From contig JAUNNN010000008.1 in NCBI GenBank assembly GCA_030531435.1, positions 1-56,538 on the forward strand: 56,538 nt of DNA, written 5' to 3'. Positions within the stretch are counted from its first letter, which is position 1, and every line of letters starts with the position of its first letter. This document shows positions 17,265-26,343 of the stretch, piece after piece. Under the pieces are notes generated by a model. It saw only the letters and a program-made list of their open reading frames with translations, ran no database searches and was not told the origin of the DNA. Made by a program: the position numbers and the translations under genes. Origin of the DNA: Lachnospiraceae bacterium. GTDB taxonomy: Bacteria > Bacillota > Clostridia > Lachnospirales > Lachnospiraceae.

Positions 17265-19325
17265 ATGGCAAAGACAGGTAGTTTATCAATTAATTCTGAA
17301 AATATTTTTCCAGTAATTAAGAAGTGGTTATATTCTGACCACGATATTTTTGTAAGAGAACTTATTTCTAACGGATGTGATGCTGTTACTAAGCTTAAAA
17401 AGCTCGATATGATGGGTGAATATTCATATCCAGATGATTTTGAAAATAAGGTTACAGTTATTGTTAGCCCAGAAAAGAAGACTATGAAATTTATCGATAC
17501 TGGTCTTGGAATGGATGCAGCAGAGGTTGAAGAATACATTACACAGATTGCTTTTTCTGGTGCAACAGCATTCCTTGATAAGTACAAGGATAAAACAAAT
17601 GAAGACCAGATTATTGGACACTTTGGTCTTGGTTTTTATTCAGCATTTATGGTAGCTGATGAAGTGCATATCGATACTCTTTCTTATAAGGAAGGTGCTA
17701 AGCCTGTTCACTGGGAGTGCGATGGCGGTACAGAATATACAATGGATGAGGGTACAAAAACAGAAGTTGGTACTGAAATTACATTGTTCTTAAATGAAGA
17801 ATCACTTGAGTTCGCAAATGAATACAGAGCAAGAGAAATAATTAAAAAATACTGTTCATTCATGCCAACACCTATTTTCCTTGAAAAAGAAGGTGCAGAA
17901 ACTCAGTATGAAACAATTGATAAAGAAGAACTTACAGATAAGGATACAGTAATTGAAGAAATCCATGAGGATGCAAAGGTAGAAGACGGCAAGGAAGTAA
18001 GCCCTGCAAAGGATAAGGTTAAAATAGTTAAGAGACCTGTAGCATTAAATGATACAAATCCTTTATGGACAAAGCATCCAAATGACTGCACAAAGGATGA
18101 ATATCTTGAGTTCTACAGAAATGTATTTATGGACTATAAGGAGCCACTTTTCTGGATTCACCTTAACATGGATTATCCATTTAACTTAAAGGGTATTCTT
18201 TATTTCCCAAAGATTAATATGGAATATGAATCAATCGAAGGAACTATTAAGTTATACAATAACCAGGTATTCGTAGCTGATAACATTAAGGAAGTTATTC
18301 CTGAGTTCCTTATGCTCTTAAAGGGTGTTATTGACTGCCCTGATTTACCACTTAATGTATCTCGTTCTGCACTTCAGAATGATGGATTTGTTAAGAAGAT
18401 TTCTGATTACATTTCAAAGAAAGTTGCAGATAAGCTCGCTGGAATGTGTAAGACAGAAAAAGAAGAGTATGAGAAATACTGGGATGACATTAGCCCATTT
18501 ATTAAGTTCGGTTGCTTAAAGGATGATAAGTTCTGTGAAAAGATGAATGACTTTATCCTCTTTAAGAATCTCGAAGGAAAATATGTAACACTTCCTGAAT
18601 GCATCAAGGTAGAAGGCGACGAGACAGCTACAGATGAGAATGGTGAAAAAGTAGAAGCTGAAGTAGTTGATGAAAATAAGGATGATGAGAATAAAGAGCC
18701 TGAAATCAAAAAGACAATCTACTATGTAACTGATGAACAGCAGCAGTCACAGTATATTAATATGTTTAAGGCTGAAGGTATGGACGCGATCATCTTAACT
18801 CACAACATTGATCAGCCATTTGTACAGCAGCTTGAAACAAAGAATGAAGGTATCAGATTCTCAAGAATTGATGCTGACCTTACAGAAACATTTAAAGAAG
18901 AAGTTTCTGAAGATGATAAGAAGGCATTCGAGAAAGAAACAAAGACATTAACAGACATCTTTAGAAAGGCATTAAATAACGATAAGCTTCAGGTTAAAGT
19001 TGAAAAGCTTAAAGATGAAAATGTTTCATCAATGATCACTGTGTCTGAAGAAAGCCGCAGAATGGCAGATATGATGAAGATGTACTCAATGCCAGGAATG
19101 GATATGGGCATGTTTGGCGCGGATGGCGATACACTTGTTCTTAACTCAAATAATGCACTTGTTAAGTACATAGTTGCAAATAAAAAAGCAAAGAATGTGT
19201 CAATGTTTGCTGAGCAGTTATATGATCTTGCTGTAATAGCAAATAGACCACTTTCACCAGAAGCGATGACAAAGTTTGTTGCTCGTTCTAATAAGATTAT
19301 GTTAGAATTAACGAATGATAAATAA
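17265..19325 (+). CDS. htpG: HtpG (Hsp90) chaperone
   Basis: ATP-dependent cytoplasmic chaperone, a dimer of the Hsp90 family. The N-terminal GHKL ATPase has the expected motifs: ELISNGCDAVTK, DTGLGMDAAEV, and GHFGLGFYSAFMVAD near residues 120-135. Middle domain residues include PLNVSRSALQ with the catalytic-loop arginine. The C-terminal dimerisation domain ends at KIMLELTNDK. At 686 residues it is about 60 longer than E. coli HtpG. The excess is in two acidic/lysine-rich linkers (about 222-255 and 450-490), similar in position to the eukaryotic charged linker. AAAGGAG lies upstream of the ATG. CIRCE upstream predicts heat induction through HrcA. Confidence 0.97.
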   Translation: MAKTGSLSINSENIFPVIKKWLYSDHDIFVRELISNGCDAVTKLKKLDMMGEYSYPDDFENKVTVIVSPEKKTMKFIDTGLGMDAAEVEEYITQIAFSGATAFLDKYKDKTNEDQIIGHFGLGFYSAFMVADEVHIDTLSYKEGAKPVHWECDGGTEYTMDEGTKTEVGTEITLFLNEESLEFANEYRAREIIKKYCSFMPTPIFLEKEGAETQYETIDKEELTDKDTVIEEIHEDAKVEDGKEVSPAKDKVKIVKRPVALNDTNPLWTKHPNDCTKDEYLEFYRNVFMDYKEPLFWIHLNMDYPFNLKGILYFPKINMEYESIEGTIKLYNNQVFVADNIKEVIPEFLMLLKGVIDCPDLPLNVSRSALQNDGFVKKISDYISKKVADKLAGMCKTEKEEYEKYWDDISPFIKFGCLKDDKFCEKMNDFILFKNLEGKYVTLPECIKVEGDETATDENGEKVEAEVVDENKDDENKEPEIKKTIYYVTDEQQQSQYINMFKAEGMDAIILTHNIDQPFVQQLETKNEGIRFSRIDADLTETFKEEVSEDDKKAFEKETKTLTDIFRKALNNDKLQVKVEKLKDENVSSMITVSEESRRMADMMKMYSMPGMDMGMFGADGDTLVLNSNNALVKYIVANKKAKNVSMFAEQLYDLAVIANRPLSPEAMTKFVARSNKIMLELTNDK

Positions 19326-20358
19326 GATTCTTTACATACAATCTAATGATAATGTTGCTAATATGTTCAAGGAACGTTTCAATGAAGCGGATGATTTTGA
19401 GCTTATTGTAGCGACAACAGGAGAAGAAGCACTTAGTATTCTTGAACAAGAGAAGGATGTGCTTCTTCTTTTGGTTGACATAAAAATCCCAGATATGAGA
19501 CTTCATGTTCTTGTAGAAAGAACAAGAAAGATTGCTCCAAAGATTTTATTAAATGTATGTATTGATGTAGTAGACCCTCTTCTTATTTCAAAACTCGCCA
19601 ACAGATATGGAATTCATAAAATATACGTTGCGCCATGGAACATTGATGAAATCGCTGATGAAATCCGTGATTCCATTGAAATTGCTCTTATAAATGAGGA
19701 AATAAATTTAAGAGAGAGTCGTGTTGATAACGACAAACTTGAAATAGAAACTACAATAAAGAACCTTACAGAGATGCTAAAAAAACAGAAGTACAGCTAT
19801 AATAAGTTGTCTACAATTTTTAGAAGCATTTCTTCTGCTGTAAAAGAGGATTATAAAGATACTATCGATTTTGATAGAAAAGATGCATTTGCTGAAGATG
19901 TATTTAGGGCAATGCTAAAAATGCAGACAACGGGAAGTTTTGATATTGATTCATTTGAGGATTTAATGAAGAGTGACCTTAATGAATTAAAGGAAAAATG
20001 TCCTGGAATGGAAATAGGCAATATTGTTAGTTGCCTGTTTGGTGGCGTTACAAAAACAAGTGCCGAAAATATAAGATTTGCTGTTTGGCTTATTGCTAGA
20101 TACTATTCAGAGTTTTACGAGAGATTCTCTTATGAAGTTGTGTCTCATTTCCTTACAACAACAAGGGCTGAATTCCGCTGTATTATAGCCTTATCACCTG
20201 AGTATTCCAGTGAAGATATTGAATCAAGAAAAGAAGAACGAAGCTCTTATAGAGCATTTGTATTTACTATGCTTGAAAGGCTTGCAGAAGATGCAAGAAG
20301 AGAAGAAGCCGATGGGAAAATTGTCATTATTTATGAGTTCCCTGTAGATGCTACATAA
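19315..20358 (+). CDS. Degenerate receiver-domain protein
   Basis: A 347-residue protein that starts inside the last codons of htpG (11-base overlap), so it is probably translationally coupled. Residues 1-120 have the order of a CheY-like receiver: ILYIQSNDN, a central LLVDIKIPD with the phospho-acceptor position D55, and YVAPWN. However, the N-terminal acidic pair (here QSND), the conserved Ser/Thr and the conserved Lys (here Ala in VAPW) are missing, so ordinary phosphotransfer is doubtful. A coiled coil at about 125-165 leads to an unrecognised helical domain (about 170-347). No HTH or enzymatic output is visible. Pairing with htpG suggests a stress-linked role, which is inference. Confidence 0.7.
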   Translation: MINKILYIQSNDNVANMFKERFNEADDFELIVATTGEEALSILEQEKDVLLLLVDIKIPDMRLHVLVERTRKIAPKILLNVCIDVVDPLLISKLANRYGIHKIYVAPWNIDEIADEIRDSIEIALINEEINLRESRVDNDKLEIETTIKNLTEMLKKQKYSYNKLSTIFRSISSAVKEDYKDTIDFDRKDAFAEDVFRAMLKMQTTGSFDIDSFEDLMKSDLNELKEKCPGMEIGNIVSCLFGGVTKTSAENIRFAVWLIARYYSEFYERFSYEVVSHFLTTTRAEFRCIIALSPEYSSEDIESRKEERSSYRAFVFTMLERLAEDARREEADGKIVIIYEFPVDAT

Positions 20359-20363
20359 AACAC

Positions 20364-20392
20364 TTGTACATTTCTTTTAAGTGTGATATATT
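20364..20392 (+). promoter_or_regulatory. rho promoter
   Basis: TTGTAC (20364-20369), 17-base spacer, TATATT (20387-20392) with TG one base before the -10. It would give a leader of about 100 bases, U-rich near its end, before the AGAGGA ribosome site of rho. Confidence 0.65.
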
Positions 20393-20500
20393 ACGAATAT
20401 AAAGTTAATAGTTAATAACAAATCACTCGCATATAAGCATGTTGTATTTGTCGAATCTAATTTTTATTTATTTTTTATTTTTCAAGAGGACTAAAATTTT

Positions 20501-21889
20501 ATGAGAGAAAAGTACGAATCTTTGGCGCTATCTGTGTTGAAGGACTTGGCAAAGGCAAGGGGTATTAAACTCACTTCTGCTATGAAAAAAGCGGACGTTG
20601 TTGAAGCTATGCTATTGCAGGACGAAAAAGACAAGAGAAACGCCAAAAAAGCAGGAGAGGCTACACCTACAGAAGAGACTAAAGTAGAAAAGGAATCTCC
20701 TAAAGCGGCTACTGAAGAATCCACAGAAGATATCGAAATTTCCGATGAGAAAAAAGCTCTCGACAGCGGAATAGAAGCAAGTGGAATTCTCGAGGTATTA
20801 GCAGAAGGATATGGATTCATAAGAAGTGATAACTTTTTACCTGGAGAAAATGACGTTTATGTTGCTCCTAGCCAGATTAGAAGATTTGGCTTAAAAACAG
20901 GTGACATAGTTGCTGGTAATATGAGAGTAAAGAGCCAGACAGATAAATTTGGAGCACTATTATTTGTAAAAACTATTAATGGTCTTTCTCCAGCTGAAGT
21001 ATCAAAGAGACCTAATTTTGAAGATTTAACACCTATTTTCCCAGATGAAAAGCTTAAGCTTGAAACACCTGGCGGAAGTGTTGCAATGAGAATTATGGAT
21101 CTTATGTGCCCTGTTGGTAAGGGACAGAGAGGTATGATTGTATCTCCTCCAAAAGCAGGTAAAACAACTCTTTTAAAGGATGTTGCAAAATCTATTACAC
21201 GTAATAATCCTGAGATGCATCTTATTATTCTTCTTATTGATGAGCGTCCAGAAGAAGTAACAGATATTAAGGAAGCAATCGAAGGTAAAAATGTTGAAGT
21301 AATATATTCTACATTTGATGAGCTTCCTGAACATCATAAGAGAGTATCTGAAATGGTTATAGAAAGAGCTAAGAGACTTGTTGAGCATGGAAGAGACGTT
21401 ATTATTCTCTTAGATTCAATTACACGTTTAACAAGAGCATATAACCTTACTGTTCCACCAAGTGGTCGTACATTATCAGGTGGTCTTGATCCAGCAGCTC
21501 TTCATATGCCAAAGAGATTCTTCGGTGCAGCAAGAAACATGAGAGAAGGCGGTTCACTTACAATTCTTGCAACAGCTCTTATCGATACAGGATCAAAAAT
21601 GGATGATGTTGTATACGAGGAATTTAAAGGTACTGGTAACATGGAAATGGTACTTGATAGAAAGCTTTCTGAGAAGAGAGTATTCCCTGCCATTGATATT
21701 CCTAAGTCTGGTACAAGAAGAGATGACTTACTTCTAACAACAGAGGAACAGGATGCAATCAATTCAATGCGTAAAGCAATTAATGGATTAAAGGCTGATG
21801 AATCTGTTGAGAAGATACTTGATATGTTTGTTCGTACAAAGTCAAATAGAGAGTATGTTGAATTGCTTAAAAAGATTAAGTTTGTATAA
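20501..21889 (+). CDS. rho: Transcription termination factor Rho
   Basis: Hexameric RNA helicase that ends factor-dependent transcription. The 462 residues start with the Rho-N SAP-like region (SVLKDLAKARGIKLTSAMKK). A charged insert of about 50 residues follows, before the S1-like RNA-binding domain (EVLAEGYGFIRSDNFL). The RecA-type motor has Walker A SPPKAGKTT with Lys221 and the Q/R-loop context ITRLTRAYN. The terminal helix is typical (VELLKKIKFV). The extra acidic/lysine linker is common in Firmicute and Actinobacterial Rho. It leads the translation cluster rho-rpmE-DUF1385-prmC-prfA. Confidence 0.97.
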   Translation: MREKYESLALSVLKDLAKARGIKLTSAMKKADVVEAMLLQDEKDKRNAKKAGEATPTEETKVEKESPKAATEESTEDIEISDEKKALDSGIEASGILEVLAEGYGFIRSDNFLPGENDVYVAPSQIRRFGLKTGDIVAGNMRVKSQTDKFGALLFVKTINGLSPAEVSKRPNFEDLTPIFPDEKLKLETPGGSVAMRIMDLMCPVGKGQRGMIVSPPKAGKTTLLKDVAKSITRNNPEMHLIILLIDERPEEVTDIKEAIEGKNVEVIYSTFDELPEHHKRVSEMVIERAKRLVEHGRDVIILLDSITRLTRAYNLTVPPSGRTLSGGLDPAALHMPKRFFGAARNMREGGSLTILATALIDTGSKMDDVVYEEFKGTGNMEMVLDRKLSEKRVFPAIDIPKSGTRRDDLLLTTEEQDAINSMRKAINGLKADESVEKILDMFVRTKSNREYVELLKKIKFV

Positions 21890-21900
21890 AAACCTTTTTC

Positions 21901-21929
21901 TTGCATTTAAGTAATGCCTATGCTACAAT
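21901..21929 (+). promoter_or_regulatory. rpmE promoter
   Basis: TTGCAT (21901-21906), 17-base spacer, TACAAT (21924-21929), with TG one base before the -10. It is placed just after rho and drives the L31 gene through a long leader. Confidence 0.7.
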
Positions 21930-21935
21930 AATTAA

Positions 21936-22054
21936 GCTGTTCGTAAGACAGATGGTTAATAAGCGCATTTGCGCAGTACAATAAACAGCGGCGTTTAGAT
22001 ATCAAGAGATTATACGAGTATCTGATTTCCGTTGAGTTTTAGAGAGGTGATATC
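21936..22054 (+). promoter_or_regulatory. Structured rpmE leader (possible L31 autoregulatory RNA)
   Basis: About 119 bases of untranslated leader between the predicted start of transcription and the rpmE ATG. It includes a compact GCGC-ATTT-GCGC hairpin (about 21963-21976) and ends in a GAGGTGAT ribosome site. Ribosomal-protein leaders are known for rpmE in several phyla; assignment to any defined motif would need a covariance-model search. Confidence 0.4.
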
Positions 22055-22261
22055 ATGAGAGAAGGAATCCATCCTGAGTTTTATCAGGCAAAGGTTACTT
22101 GCAACTGTGGAAACACATTCACTATCGGTTCTACAAAGGAAGAAATCCACGTTGAAATCTGCTCAAAGTGCCATTCATTCTACACAGGCCAGCAGAAAGC
22201 AACAAGAGCTGACGGACGTATCGAGAAGTTCAACAAAAAATACGGAGTTGAAAGTAAGTAA
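22055..22261 (+). CDS. rpmE: Ribosomal protein L31, zinc-binding type
   Basis: Large-subunit ribosomal protein of 68 residues. It is the zinc-containing (C+) form, with ligands Cys16, Cys18, Cys36 and Cys39 in TCNCGNTF and CSKCHSF. The sequence [14 protein letters not shown] and [11 protein letters not shown] are typical. Strong GAGGTGAT ribosome site. It has its own promoter and a long leader, and a hairpin follows before DUF1385. Confidence 0.98.
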   Translation: MREGIHPEFYQAKVTCNCGNTFTIGSTKEEIHVEICSKCHSFYTGQQKATRADGRIEKFNKKYGVESK

Positions 22262-22268
22262 GACTTAT

Positions 22269-22296
22269 AAAGGCTCGAGCGAATGCTCGGGCCTTT
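22269..22296 (+). terminator. Hairpin after rpmE
   Basis: A 12-bp stem (22269-22280 with 22285-22296, one G-T pair) and GAAT loop. The only T run is the three bases that close the stem, so termination may be partial, letting some transcription enter DUF1385. Confidence 0.55.
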
Positions 22297-22319
22297 AAAG
22301 TTAGTTAGGGAAAAATTTT

Positions 22320-23315
22320 ATGGCTAAAAAAAGACGCAGAAGAGATCATTTTTCCGGAATAGGCGGACAGGCCGTTATTGAAGGAATTATGATGAAAAAT
22401 AAAGACATGTATTCAGTAGCTATTCGTACTCCACGTGGAGAAATAGAAGTAGCGCTTGAAGAATATGATTCTTTTACACCTACAAAGGTACTTCTTAAAA
22501 TACCATTCATAAGAGGAATCTTTAATTTTATTGATTCACTTATTCTTGGCGTAAGAACGCTTAATTATTCTGCAACATTTTATGAGGAGCCTGTTGAGAG
22601 AAGAAGACAAAGACCTAAACTATTTGAAAGAATGTTTGGCGAGCTTTCAGACAAGATTCTATCTACTATAACAGTTATTATCTCTGTAGCATTTGCTGTA
22701 GGCATATTTATGCTTCTTCCATATTTCTTATCACAGCTTTTCAGAATGGCTATCATTAATGAAACCGTTATTGCTATTCTTGAAGGTGTAATCAGAGTGG
22801 CTATATTTGTAGCTTATGTTTTAGTTATTTCCTGCATGAGTGATATTAAACGTGTATACATGTATCATGGTGCAGAACATAAATGTATAAATTGCCTTGA
22901 GACAGGACACTCACTTACAGTTGAAAACGTAAGAAAAGCTTCAAGACTTCATAAGAGATGTGGCACAAGCTTTATGTTCTTTGTAGTGTTTGTCAGCATA
23001 ATTGTGTTTGTGTTCTTAAGAGTAGATGATCCTGTAATGAGAGTTGCATTAAGAATTCTTCTGATTCCAGTAATTGCAGGTATTTCTTATGAAATAATTC
23101 GTCTTGCAGGCAAATCAAATAATATAATTATTAGGATTTTATCATTCCCAGGTCTTATGCTTCAGAAGCTTACAACAAGAGAGCCTGATGATGATATGAT
23201 AGAGGTTGGAATCGCTGCAGTTACAGCAGTTTTTGATTGGAAATCATTTTTGATAAAAGAATTTGACTATGACGTTGATGCTGAAGAAGAGGCATTAAGA
23301 AATGACTTATTCTGA
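22320..23315 (+). CDS. DUF1385 family membrane protein
   Basis: A 331-residue integral membrane protein of the DUF1385 family, nearly always found beside rpmE and prmC in Firmicutes. Signatures are GGQAVIEGIMMKN near the start and MYHGAEHKCINCLE in the middle, plus four or five TM segments (about 117-145, 150-178, 215-235, 245-262). The motif AEHKC with nearby HKRCGTS could bind a metal. No biochemical function is established that I know of. Its last 14 bases overlap prmC. Confidence 0.88.
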   Translation: MAKKRRRRDHFSGIGGQAVIEGIMMKNKDMYSVAIRTPRGEIEVALEEYDSFTPTKVLLKIPFIRGIFNFIDSLILGVRTLNYSATFYEEPVERRRQRPKLFERMFGELSDKILSTITVIISVAFAVGIFMLLPYFLSQLFRMAIINETVIAILEGVIRVAIFVAYVLVISCMSDIKRVYMYHGAEHKCINCLETGHSLTVENVRKASRLHKRCGTSFMFFVVFVSIIVFVFLRVDDPVMRVALRILLIPVIAGISYEIIRLAGKSNNIIIRILSFPGLMLQKLTTREPDDDMIEVGIAAVTAVFDWKSFLIKEFDYDVDAEEEALRNDLF

Positions 23316-24132
23316 TGTTTATAATAGTTCTATAAAGCGACTTGAAGCTGAAAATATTCCTGACGCAAAGACTGATATCAGACTATTATTTGATATTTTA
23401 ATCGAAAAGGACAGAGGCTTTTTATTAACTCATGGCACGGATGACATGCCTGATGATGAACTGTCTAAAATAGAAGAAGCTATAGAAAAGCGAGCTAAGC
23501 ACATTCCGTTGCAGCACATAACTGGTGTTCAGGATTTTATGGGACTTACATTTAAGGTAAGTGATAAGGTTTTGATTCCAAGGTTTGATACAGAGTGTCT
23601 TGTTGAAGAAGTAATGAGAGAATGCTGTGATGGCGCTAAGGTTCTTGATGTATGTACAGGTAGTGGATGCATTATAATTTCACTAACTCACTACATAAAT
23701 GACTTAGAAGCGTATGCTCTAGATATATCAGAGGATGCACTATTAGTTGCTAAAGAGAATGCTAAAGCTCTTGGTAAAAATGTAACATTTATTAAGAGCG
23801 ATTTATTCAGCGAAATAGAAGAAAAGAATTTCGATTATATCCTGTCAAACCCTCCATATATAAGGAGTGAAGAAATAAATAACCTTATGGATGAGGTTAA
23901 AAATCATGATCCAATGTTAGCCCTTGATGGCGGCGATGATGGGCTTGATTTCTACAGAAGAATAGCAAAGGACGCTAGAAATTACCTAAAGCTTGGTGGA
24001 AGATTGTTTTTTGAAATAGGCTTTGATCAAGGTGAAAGCGTTTCAGAGATTCTTGAAAATAACGGATATAAAGATATAAAAGTAATAAAGGATTACTCTT
24101 CAAATGATAGAGTAGTCTGTGCAAGCAGATAG
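23302..24132 (+). CDS. prmC: Release-factor glutamine methyltransferase PrmC
   Basis: S-adenosylmethionine-dependent enzyme that N5-methylates the GGQ glutamine of peptide release factors. 276 residues with the family's N-terminal helical domain ([15 protein letters not shown]), SAM motif [11 protein letters not shown] and catalytic NPPY at 183-186 ([10 protein letters not shown]). It overlaps the upstream DUF1385 frame by 14 bases, and GAGG lies about ten bases before its ATG, so translation is coupled. Its substrate gene prfA is next. Confidence 0.96.
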   Translation: MTYSDVYNSSIKRLEAENIPDAKTDIRLLFDILIEKDRGFLLTHGTDDMPDDELSKIEEAIEKRAKHIPLQHITGVQDFMGLTFKVSDKVLIPRFDTECLVEEVMRECCDGAKVLDVCTGSGCIIISLTHYINDLEAYALDISEDALLVAKENAKALGKNVTFIKSDLFSEIEEKNFDYILSNPPYIRSEEINNLMDEVKNHDPMLALDGGDDGLDFYRRIAKDARNYLKLGGRLFFEIGFDQGESVSEILENNGYKDIKVIKDYSSNDRVVCASR

Positions 24133-24169
24133 TTTTCGTACACGCATTGTCAATAAGGAAGGACTTTAT

Positions 24170-25243
24170 ATGTTTGACAAATTAGAAGATTTATTAATCA
24201 GATACGAGGAACTTATGGGTGAGCTTGGTGCCCCTGGAGTTACTGATAATCCTACAAGATTCAAAAAGCTCATGAAGGAGCAGAGTGATTTGTCTCCTAT
24301 CGTAGAAGCTTATAACGAATACAAAAAAGCAAAGCAGGACATCGAAGACAGCCTTATGCTTCTTGATGAAGAAAGCGACGATGATATGCGTGAGATGCTT
24401 AAGGAAGAGCTTAACGGCGCAAAGAAGAGGGTGGAAGAACTTGAAGATGAGCTTAAGATTCTTTTATTACCAAAGGACCCTAATGATGACAAGAACGTTA
24501 TCGTTGAAATAAGAGCTGGTGCAGGTGGTGAGGAGTCAGCACTCTTTGCAGCAGAAGTATATCGTATGTATGTACATTATGCAGAAGGTAGAGGCTGGAA
24601 ATGCAGTCTTGTGGAATGTGATGATACTGGTATTGGTGGTATGAAATCAGTAACATTTACTATTTCAGGTGCAGGCGCTTATTCAATCATGAAGTATGAA
24701 AGCGGCGTACACCGTGTACAGAGAGTTCCTGAGACAGAATCAGGTGGAAGAATTCATACATCAACAATTTCAGTTGCTGTTATTGCGGAAGTAGATGAGG
24801 ATATAGAAATAGATATTCCAGAAAAAGATATAAGAATTGACGTTATGAGAGCATCTGGTAATGGTGGTCAGTGCGTCAACACAACAGACTCAGCTGTACG
24901 TCTTACTCACTATCCAACGGGAATTGTTATTTACTCACAGACAGAGAAATCACAGCTTCAGAATAAGGAAAAAGCATTTAATCTCCTTCGTGCAAAGCTG
25001 TATGATTTAAAGATGCAGGAAATGCATGATGCAGAAGCAGAATTAAGACGTAGCCAGATCGGTACAGGTGATCGTTCTGAAAAGATTCGTACATATAACT
25101 TCCCACAGGGAAGAGTAACAGACCATAGAATTAACCTTACACTTTACAAGCTTGATAAGGTTATGAATGGTGATATTCAGGAAATAATTGATGCATGTAT
25201 TGCTGCCGACCAGACAGCAAAGCTTGCTAAGATGAATCAGTAA
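24170..25243 (+). CDS. prfA: Peptide chain release factor 1
   Basis: Recognises UAA/UAG and triggers peptide release on the ribosome. 357 residues from the ATG at 24170, which follows AAGGAAGG; an upstream in-frame ATG at 24119 overlaps prmC and has no support. The GGQ motif is at 232-234 (SGNGGQCVN), inside the conserved [11 protein letters not shown] and [13 protein letters not shown] framework. The tail [20 protein letters not shown] is diagnostic of RF1. Confidence 0.97.
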   Translation: MFDKLEDLLIRYEELMGELGAPGVTDNPTRFKKLMKEQSDLSPIVEAYNEYKKAKQDIEDSLMLLDEESDDDMREMLKEELNGAKKRVEELEDELKILLLPKDPNDDKNVIVEIRAGAGGEESALFAAEVYRMYVHYAEGRGWKCSLVECDDTGIGGMKSVTFTISGAGAYSIMKYESGVHRVQRVPETESGGRIHTSTISVAVIAEVDEDIEIDIPEKDIRIDVMRASGNGGQCVNTTDSAVRLTHYPTGIVIYSQTEKSQLQNKEKAFNLLRAKLYDLKMQEMHDAEAELRRSQIGTGDRSEKIRTYNFPQGRVTDHRINLTLYKLDKVMNGDIQEIIDACIAADQTAKLAKMNQ

Positions 25244-25245
25244 TT

Positions 25246-26289
25246 ATGGAAGAACATAAGAGAAGGGTGCGTTACAAAGGAACGCACCCTCGTCATTTTC
25301 ACGAAAAATATAAAGAACAAAATCCTGAGAAATATGCAGACACGATAGAAAAGGTTATCAGCAAGGGCAGTACTCCTGCTGGAATGCATATTTCTATTAT
25401 GGTGTCTGAAATACTTGATGTATTAAGTATAAAGCCAGGGGAGCAGGGATTAGATGCAACACTAGGGTATGGTGGACATACTAGGGCTATGCTGGAAAAG
25501 CTTGAGGGCAAGGGACATATGTGGGCCCTGGATGTTGATCCAATTGAAATAGTTAAGACAAAGGAAAGACTTAAATCATTTGGATTTGATGACAGCATCC
25601 TCACAATTAAGCAGACTAATTTTAGAAATATTGATGAGGTGGCAGAAGAAGCCGGTAAATTTGATTTTGTGTTAGCGGATCTTGGCGTATCCTCGATGCA
25701 GATAGACACCCCAGAGAGAGGTTTTTCATATAAAGTAGATGCACCACTTGATTTAAGGCTTGATCCAGAACATGGTGTGAGTGCGGCGGAAAGGCTTGCA
25801 GAGCTTTCAAAAGAAGATTTTATTGGAATGCTAGTGGAGAATTCAGATGAGCCTTATGCAGAGGAGATAGCAGAAGTACTTATAAAAAAGAGAAGAGCAG
25901 GTGCTAATATTGAAACAACATTTGATTTAAAAAATGTTGTGGAAGAAGCTGTTTCAAAAATAAAAGGATTATCAGATTCAGAGAAAAAAGATGCCTGTAA
26001 GAAGTCATGTGCGAGAGTATTCCAGGCATTAAGGATTGATGTAAATAGTGAGTTTGAAGTACTATATGATTTTTTAGAAAAGCTTCCTGATATATTAAAT
26101 GATGGGGCAAGAGTTGCCATATTAACATTTCATTCAGGTGAGGATAGACTTGTTAAAAAATCATTTAAAGCACTTAAAAAGGCAGGTATTTATTCTGAAA
26201 TAGCAGAGGATGTTATTAGACCTACTGCTGAAGAATGTGTTAGAAATCCAAGATCTAAGTCCACAAAGCTTAGGTGGGCAATAAAATAG
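25246..26289 (+). CDS. RsmH-like 16S rRNA methyltransferase (divergent, outside dcw)
   Basis: 347-residue member of the MraW/RsmH family, which N4-methylates C1402 of 16S rRNA. Family blocks are clear: LDATLGYGGHT, ADLGVSSMQIDTPERGFSY, DLRLD, ARVFQALRIDVN and LTFHSGEDRLVKKSFK. Two things differ from the usual enzyme. It has a 45-residue basic N-terminal extension (RRVRYKGTHPRHFHEKY), and the HIPVL motif reads MHISIMVSEIL. It also lies next to prfA, not in a division/cell-wall cluster. It may therefore be a paralogue beside a standard rsmH elsewhere. It starts two bases after prfA stops, indicating coupling. Confidence 0.8.
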   Translation: MEEHKRRVRYKGTHPRHFHEKYKEQNPEKYADTIEKVISKGSTPAGMHISIMVSEILDVLSIKPGEQGLDATLGYGGHTRAMLEKLEGKGHMWALDVDPIEIVKTKERLKSFGFDDSILTIKQTNFRNIDEVAEEAGKFDFVLADLGVSSMQIDTPERGFSYKVDAPLDLRLDPEHGVSAAERLAELSKEDFIGMLVENSDEPYAEEIAEVLIKKRRAGANIETTFDLKNVVEEAVSKIKGLSDSEKKDACKKSCARVFQALRIDVNSEFEVLYDFLEKLPDILNDGARVAILTFHSGEDRLVKKSFKALKKAGIYSEIAEDVIRPTAEECVRNPRSKSTKLRWAIK

Positions 26290-26290
26290 T

Positions 26291-26314
26291 TTACCATAAT
26301 ATAAATTATGGTAA
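26291..26314 (+). repeat. Perfect inverted repeat between rsmH-like gene and thiN
   Basis: TTACCATAAT pairs with ATTATGGTAA around a 4-base loop. No T run follows in the plus direction, so it is not a clear terminator; a transcript-stabilising hairpin or operator is possible. Confidence 0.55.
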
Positions 26315-26343
26315 TGTGTTATGTAAATTACAAGCGGTGATAT

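Noticed and set aside
25246-26289. Part of a dcw (division/cell wall) cluster
   Set aside because: None of mraZ, ftsL, pbp or mur genes flank the RsmH-like gene; neighbours are prfA and thiN.
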